Positions 5,509 to 8,638 of a stretch of DNA of 8,638 nt are shown here, piece after piece. The stretch covers positions 1-8,638 of the forward strand of contig JAFDVT010000227.1 of assembly GCA_018268875.1 (NCBI GenBank). The letters run 5' to 3'. A model generated the notes under the pieces. That model was not told the DNA's origin. It searched no databases and worked only from the letters and a program-made list of their open reading frames with translations. Both the position numbers and the translations under genes were made by a program. The number at the start of each line of letters is the position of its first letter. The stretch's first letter is position 1. The stretch is from Acidobacteriota bacterium (GTDB taxonomy: Bacteria > Acidobacteriota > Terriglobia > Bryobacterales > Bryobacteraceae).

Positions 5509-7336
5509 GAAGCCTGGACCAATGACGGGGAATACAGCATGGAGACGGCCAAAGGCCGTCCTGGCCCAGCGCCTCGGTCGAGATTTTGAACGGGCTTGTC
5601 TGCCGTTTCTGCGTTTGTTTTGGCCTGCAACGTTGCAGGCTACGGCGCTCAAGAAGTGGGATAACCAAGGTATCGATTTACTCTGTCTGGCCGATGATGG
5701 GCGGATCGACTTGGCCGTTCAATGCAAGACTTCGGAGAAGCACGAACTCGGCAATGCGGAAATCAGTGATGCGAAACTCTCTTTCGAGAAGTTCCGAAAG
5801 GCGGGGCACAAATGCGCTACCTACCTGTTTATTATCAACGGAGATGGCAGAAATCTTGATTACAACAAAGCTATCGAGAGCGAACTTCAAAGCCTGATCG
5901 CTGATGGGATTGCAGAGCGCGCCGAGTTCTGGCCACGATCAAAGCTGCTTGACCAGGCCTTCGTACGGATGAGGAACCTCATTGTGGGTGGCTTGCGACA
6001 ACGCGCAGCTCAGCGGCAATCGAAACTTGGTCAACTCTTTCGATTCGGTGAGGTCTATCTGTCAGTGGTTCCCGTCAAGGAAGAGCAACTGATCCTCAAG
6101 GTGGGCTCGCCTTGCGCTCGAAGAACTCTGTCGACTGGACAAGCGCGGCCCCTCACCGCGATTCTGCACGATAGCAAGCAAGCACGTTGGACCCTTCTCA
6201 CAGGCATATTCGGCGCGGGCAAAACTACGGCCGCATTAGAGGCATCCAGCCGTGGCGCATACACATTAATATTTGTCGCTGCGTCAGAACTAGGCCAACG
6301 TGCGCAACGGCAAGGTGCGGCAACCATTGGTCAGGAGATTGCTGACACGTTACAACTCTTCAGCATTGGCGCCGATCCGATTGACGGATTTTACGTTCTA
6401 GATGAGAAGGATGAAGACACCTTCACGGAACTAGCAGGCCCCGCGCTGGCTAGTCTGCTTCGTAGCGAAACGCCTGAGCATATCCTCGTCATTGACGGCT
6501 TGGACGAGAATCGTCTCTACCTTCGCCCTGATGGACTTCAATTACTCAACAATCAGATTGCCGAGCTTAAATGTCCTATCGTTCTAACAACACGGCTGGA
6601 ACATCTAAGTTCCATGTTCGGCAATTTCGAGGCTCTTCTGGAAGGCTTGGGCTCCGGACGAAAAAGCGCCACGCCAGCTCGCCTCCTAACGCTCGAACCA
6701 TGGACAACTGAGGAGGTGCGCCTTTTCATTGAAACGGCGCGCCGACACGCTACTACTGAGGACCAAGCCAACTTAACGCTATTCGTCAAAGCACTGGAAG
6801 ACGGGAGCTTAACGGAACTCTACGGAGATCTGCCGTTCCATCCATTGTTCCTTCAATTCATTCTGGACGACGTGTGCAGCGACGGACTAAACACACGTCG
6901 ACGCACTGAGCTTGTCGAATCGTGGGTTCGCCGCAAGATGTCGCGTGACATCCAACATCATGGCGCTCCGGTCGATGGCGCAATGGACCGCTATCAGATA
7001 ATTGACGGATTGATGGTGCTTATGGAGCGCATCGCCGCGGCGATGACGGAACAGGACATCGAGATTCAACTGACCGAACAGATTGATAGTCGCCTCGTCG
7101 AGGAACTCTCCACAGACATCTTCAATGTTAAGATTCCGATTGCGATTTTGCTGCTCTACGGCTTCGTGGTGCCTGTCGACTTCCGCAGGGGGAGCCGCCT
7201 CGAAGTCCGTTTCGTCCTTCGAGTGATGCAAGAGTACTTCCTGGCGCGGCACATAAAACGTGCGGATTTGTTGCCCGATCTCTACCCTGCGAGTGTTCAG
7301 GACTTGGTACGGGATCTCCCGGACGACGACTCTTAG
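5507..7336 (+). CDS. PD-(D/E)xK nuclease-NACHT STAND NTPase, candidate anti-phage protein
   Basis: A 609-residue two-domain protein. Residues about 20-115 form an Mrr-like PD-(D/E)xK nuclease domain: FE with E28 in the first helix, GIDLL with D57, and VQCK with Q72 and K74 (the D-Xn-QxK active site). Residues about 225-470 form a STAND NTPase: Walker A GIFGAGKTT (233-241), Walker B LVIDGLDEN (327-335) with the acidic DGLDE ending, sensor VLTTR (359-363), and PFHPLFLQFI (443-452). RFVLRVMQEYFLARHI at 568-583 is the NACHT-associated winged-helix motif (F-x-x-x-x-x-QEYF-x-A). Known proteins with this architecture (bacterial NACHT and Avs proteins) sense phage products and then cleave DNA; that role is inferred here. 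Only 26 residues follow the last motif, so no LRR, TPR or other sensor array is present. The start may be 5507 or 5522; neither has a clear ribosome-binding site. Codons are richer in A/T than in the kinase gene, suggesting transfer. Confidence 0.88.
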   Translation: MKPGPMTGNTAWRRPKAVLAQRLGRDFERACLPFLRLFWPATLQATALKKWDNQGIDLLCLADDGRIDLAVQCKTSEKHELGNAEISDAKLSFEKFRKAGHKCATYLFIINGDGRNLDYNKAIESELQSLIADGIAERAEFWPRSKLLDQAFVRMRNLIVGGLRQRAAQRQSKLGQLFRFGEVYLSVVPVKEEQLILKVGSPCARRTLSTGQARPLTAILHDSKQARWTLLTGIFGAGKTTAALEASSRGAYTLIFVAASELGQRAQRQGAATIGQEIADTLQLFSIGADPIDGFYVLDEKDEDTFTELAGPALASLLRSETPEHILVIDGLDENRLYLRPDGLQLLNNQIAELKCPIVLTTRLEHLSSMFGNFEALLEGLGSGRKSATPARLLTLEPWTTEEVRLFIETARRHATTEDQANLTLFVKALEDGSLTELYGDLPFHPLFLQFILDDVCSDGLNTRRRTELVESWVRRKMSRDIQHHGAPVDGAMDRYQIIDGLMVLMERIAAAMTEQDIEIQLTEQIDSRLVEELSTDIFNVKIPIAILLLYGFVVPVDFRRGSRLEVRFVLRVMQEYFLARHIKRADLLPDLYPASVQDLVRDLPDDDS

Positions 7337-7354
7337 GGATGTTCCTCCTTGCGC

Positions 7355-7400
7355 CAACCCCGTCCAGGATTCGAACCCGCCAGCAAAGGAAATGGCTTTG
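7355..7400 (-). other. tRNA 3'-half relic
   Basis: Read on the - strand, this contains a hairpin shaped like an anticodon arm (stem CAAAG/CTTTG, 7-base loop, 7384-7400) and, three bases later, a T-arm with the universal GGTTCGAATCC sequence (7367-7377), then an acceptor-like CGGGG. The spacing follows a tRNA. There is no matching D-arm or 5' acceptor strand, the T-stem has a mismatch, position 33 is C, and no CCA follows. It is therefore probably a decayed or recombined tRNA remnant and not a working gene. Confidence 0.35.
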
Positions 7401-7451
7401 TTAACACCGGGTGACCGCTAGTGACATCAATAAAATCAGTCGTTTAGAGTT

Positions 7452-7525
7452 TGGCTCCCCGACATGGATTCGAACCACGATTCACGGCTCCAAAGGCCGC
7501 TGTCTTACCTTTAGACGATCGGGGA
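7452..7525 (-). tRNA. tRNA-Gln (anticodon TTG)
   Basis: The - strand folds into a complete cloverleaf. The acceptor stem TCCCCGA/TCGGGGA is fully paired; the D-arm is GTC/GAC around TAAAGGTAA; the anticodon stem is GCGGC/GCCGT with loop CTTTGGA, giving anticodon TTG for CAA glutamine codons. The variable region is four bases, and the T-arm is CGTGG-TTCGAAT-CCATG with one G-T pair. The discriminator is G73, and CCA is encoded (7452-7454). It lies between the nuclease-NACHT gene and the wecB-family gene and has its own promoter upstream. Confidence 0.93.
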
Positions 7526-7555
7526 GTGCGAGGCAGGTAAGGACGATCCTCCACT

Positions 7556-7584
7556 AGTTTATCGCGCCTGCCCCCTGTCCTCAA
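7556..7584 (-). promoter_or_regulatory. Promoter of tRNA-Gln
   Basis: On the - strand, TTGAGG (7579-7584) and TAAACT (7556-7561) are separated by exactly 17 bases and match the sigma-70 consensus at four of six bases each. Transcription should begin near 7549, about 24 bases before the tRNA 5' end at 7525. The spacing and position support this call. Confidence 0.55.
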
Positions 7585-7604
7585 AATTTCTTCTCAAGTG
7601 CCCC

Positions 7605-7625
7605 GTACCTTCGGCGATAAGGTAC
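7605..7625 (+). promoter_or_regulatory. Leader hairpin before the wecB-family gene
   Basis: GTACCTT (7605-7611) and AAGGTAC (7619-7625) are perfect 7-base arms around a 7-base loop. The hairpin ends eight bases before the ATG at 7634, and the AGGA (7627-7630) that could act as ribosome-binding site follows at once. No T-run follows, so it is not a terminator. It may affect translation or bind a regulator. Confidence 0.35.
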
Positions 7626-7633
7626 TAGGACAC

Positions 7634-8638
7634 ATGATCACGATCGTTCACTGTGTAGGCGCAAGACCCAACTTCATGAAGATGGCCCCCGTTATGGCGG
7701 CCCTCGGCAAACGCAAGGACCTTTTCCGGCAAATCCTCGTCCACACCGGCCAGCATTACGACGTCAAAATGTCGGATGTCTTCTTTGAACAGCTTGGGCT
7801 CCCCGCCCCTGATGTGAACCTGGAAGTCGGCTCCGGCACGCATGCGGTGCAAACCGCTCAGGTTATGACCCGGTTCGAACCCGTCCTCGACACGTACAAC
7901 CCCGATTGGGTGTTTGTGCCCGGCGACGTCAACTCTACCATCGCCTGCGCGCTCGTTGCGGCAAAGCGCGGCGTCAAAGTCGCCCATGTGGAGGCTGGGC
8001 TGCGGTCCCGCGACCGATCCATGCCCGAAGAACTGAATCGTATCCTGACCGATCAGCTGTCGGACCTCCTTCTTACGCCCTCGCGCGATGGCGACGCCAA
8101 CCTGATTCGCGAAGGCATCCCCGCGGAAAAAATCCATCTTGTCGGCAATGTCATGATCGACACCCTGGTGCGTCTGCTGCCCAAGGCGCTGGCTCGCTGG
8201 CAGGGCTTGCAGTCCACGCTTGGAATTCCGGAACGCTTCTTTCTGGCCACCCTGCACCGGCCGGCGAACGTCGACCATCCGGAAAACCTGTCCAAGCTCA
8301 TCACCGCCTTGAATGAAGTCTCAGCCATGCATCCGGTACTGTTCCCGATCCATCCGCGAACCCGTTCCAAGCTTGGCCGCGGCGCCCTAAGCAGCCGGGT
8401 GACATTGTGCGAGCCTCTCAGCTACCTGGACTTTGTCGCCGCGCAGGCCCATGCCTCGGCGGTGATTTCCGATTCCGGCGGCGTGCAGGAAGAAACCACC
8501 TATCTCGGTACGCCATGTCTGACACTACGGAGCAACACGGAACGCCCCATTACCATCTCCGAAGGCACCAACCGGCTGATCGGGGAACGGGTCGAAGACC
8601 TCGCGTCGGAAGTGCAACTGGCTCTCGCAAACAAACCC
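7634..8638 (+). CDS. wecB: UDP-N-acetylglucosamine 2-epimerase (non-hydrolysing), 3' partial
   Basis: The frame is open from the ATG at 7634 to the last base (335 residues); full-length members are about 370-380, so roughly 40 residues are missing. The enzyme interconverts UDP-GlcNAc and UDP-ManNAc in the cytoplasm, supplying ManNAc-type sugars for cell-surface polysaccharides. Family motifs occur in order: GARPNFMKMAPV (9-20), HTGQHYD (37-43), VPGDVNST (95-102, D98), HVEAGLRS (118-125, E120), MPEELNR (130-136), TLHRPANVD (206-214, H208), ISDSGGVQEE (278-287) and TERPITISEGTN (302-313). These include the catalytic acidic residues and the nucleotide-binding GT-B elements. The ribosome-binding candidate AGGA lies only three bases before the ATG, but the N-terminal motif fixes this start closely. 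It may begin a polysaccharide gene cluster beyond the window. The symbol follows the family; no operon context confirms a Wec pathway. Confidence 0.93.
   Translation, partial: MITIVHCVGARPNFMKMAPVMAALGKRKDLFRQILVHTGQHYDVKMSDVFFEQLGLPAPDVNLEVGSGTHAVQTAQVMTRFEPVLDTYNPDWVFVPGDVNSTIACALVAAKRGVKVAHVEAGLRSRDRSMPEELNRILTDQLSDLLLTPSRDGDANLIREGIPAEKIHLVGNVMIDTLVRLLPKALARWQGLQSTLGIPERFFLATLHRPANVDHPENLSKLITALNEVSAMHPVLFPIHPRTRSKLGRGALSSRVTLCEPLSYLDFVAAQAHASAVISDSGGVQEETTYLGTPCLTLRSNTERPITISEGTNRLIGERVEDLASEVQLALANKP

Noticed and set aside
7355..7440. A second complete tRNA gene on the - strand
   Set aside because: Only the T-arm and an anticodon-like arm can be drawn. No D-arm or matching 5' acceptor strand exists upstream, U33 is replaced by C, and no CCA or proper discriminator follows.
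7367..7476. 11-base direct repeat GGATTCGAACC as attL/attR of an element
   Set aside because: The repeat is the conserved T-loop sequence shared by most tRNAs. The 88 bases between the copies hold no integrase, and no copy is found left of the nuclease-NACHT gene.
7625..8278. A 217-residue - strand frame opposite the epimerase gene
   Set aside because: The + strand has the whole series of epimerase motifs; the opposite frame has none and is a shadow.
1..8638. CRISPR arrays, insertion sequences or transposase genes
   Set aside because: No regularly spaced repeats, terminal inverted repeats with a transposase, or DDE/serine recombinase motifs were seen.

Overview
The window is GC-rich bacterial chromosomal DNA with tightly packed genes and several strand changes. 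A large propeller-type hybrid sensor kinase of the HisKA_3/NarL class, a secreted SGNH hydrolase with a chitobiase-like N-terminal segment, and a SnoaL-like protein suggest a soil Acidobacteriota (Bryobacterales/Solibacter-like). This is inferred from gene style only, because no rRNA or other marker gene is present.

Layout. (1) 1-2633, + strand: the 3' part of a two-component propeller histidine kinase, overlapping by 25 bases a NarL/LuxR-type response regulator. (2) 2634-2716: a short intergenic region with two helically phased CCTACGTAG palindromes and a hairpin. (3) 2717-3811, +: an unannotated-looking 364-residue protein whose C-terminal 220 residues carry the full R / STS / ExE signature of a cholera-toxin-type mono-ADP-ribosyltransferase. 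(4) 3833-4783, - strand, convergent: a secreted GDSL/SGNH hydrolase. (5) 4877-5290, +, divergent from it: a SnoaL-like small protein, followed by an imperfect terminator. (6) 5507-7336, +: a single-gene protein joining a PD-(D/E)xK (Mrr-like) nuclease domain to a NACHT-type STAND NTPase, which is the architecture of an anti-phage effector. (7) 7337-7633: a tRNA 3'-half relic, a tRNA-Gln(TTG) gene on the - strand with a recognisable promoter, and a hairpin leader. (8) 7634-8638, +: the start of a UDP-N-acetylglucosamine 2-epimerase gene (wecB family), cut off by the window end.

The kinase and regulator form one signalling operon. The remaining genes look like independent units. The two accessory-type genes are the most notable content: the orphan ADP-ribosyltransferase, which may be under the control of the neighbouring response regulator, and the nuclease-NACHT protein next to a tRNA gene, a usual site for defence genes and mobile elements. 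The nuclease-NACHT gene uses more A/T-rich codons (TTA, CTA, ATA, ATT) than the kinase, consistent with horizontal acquisition.
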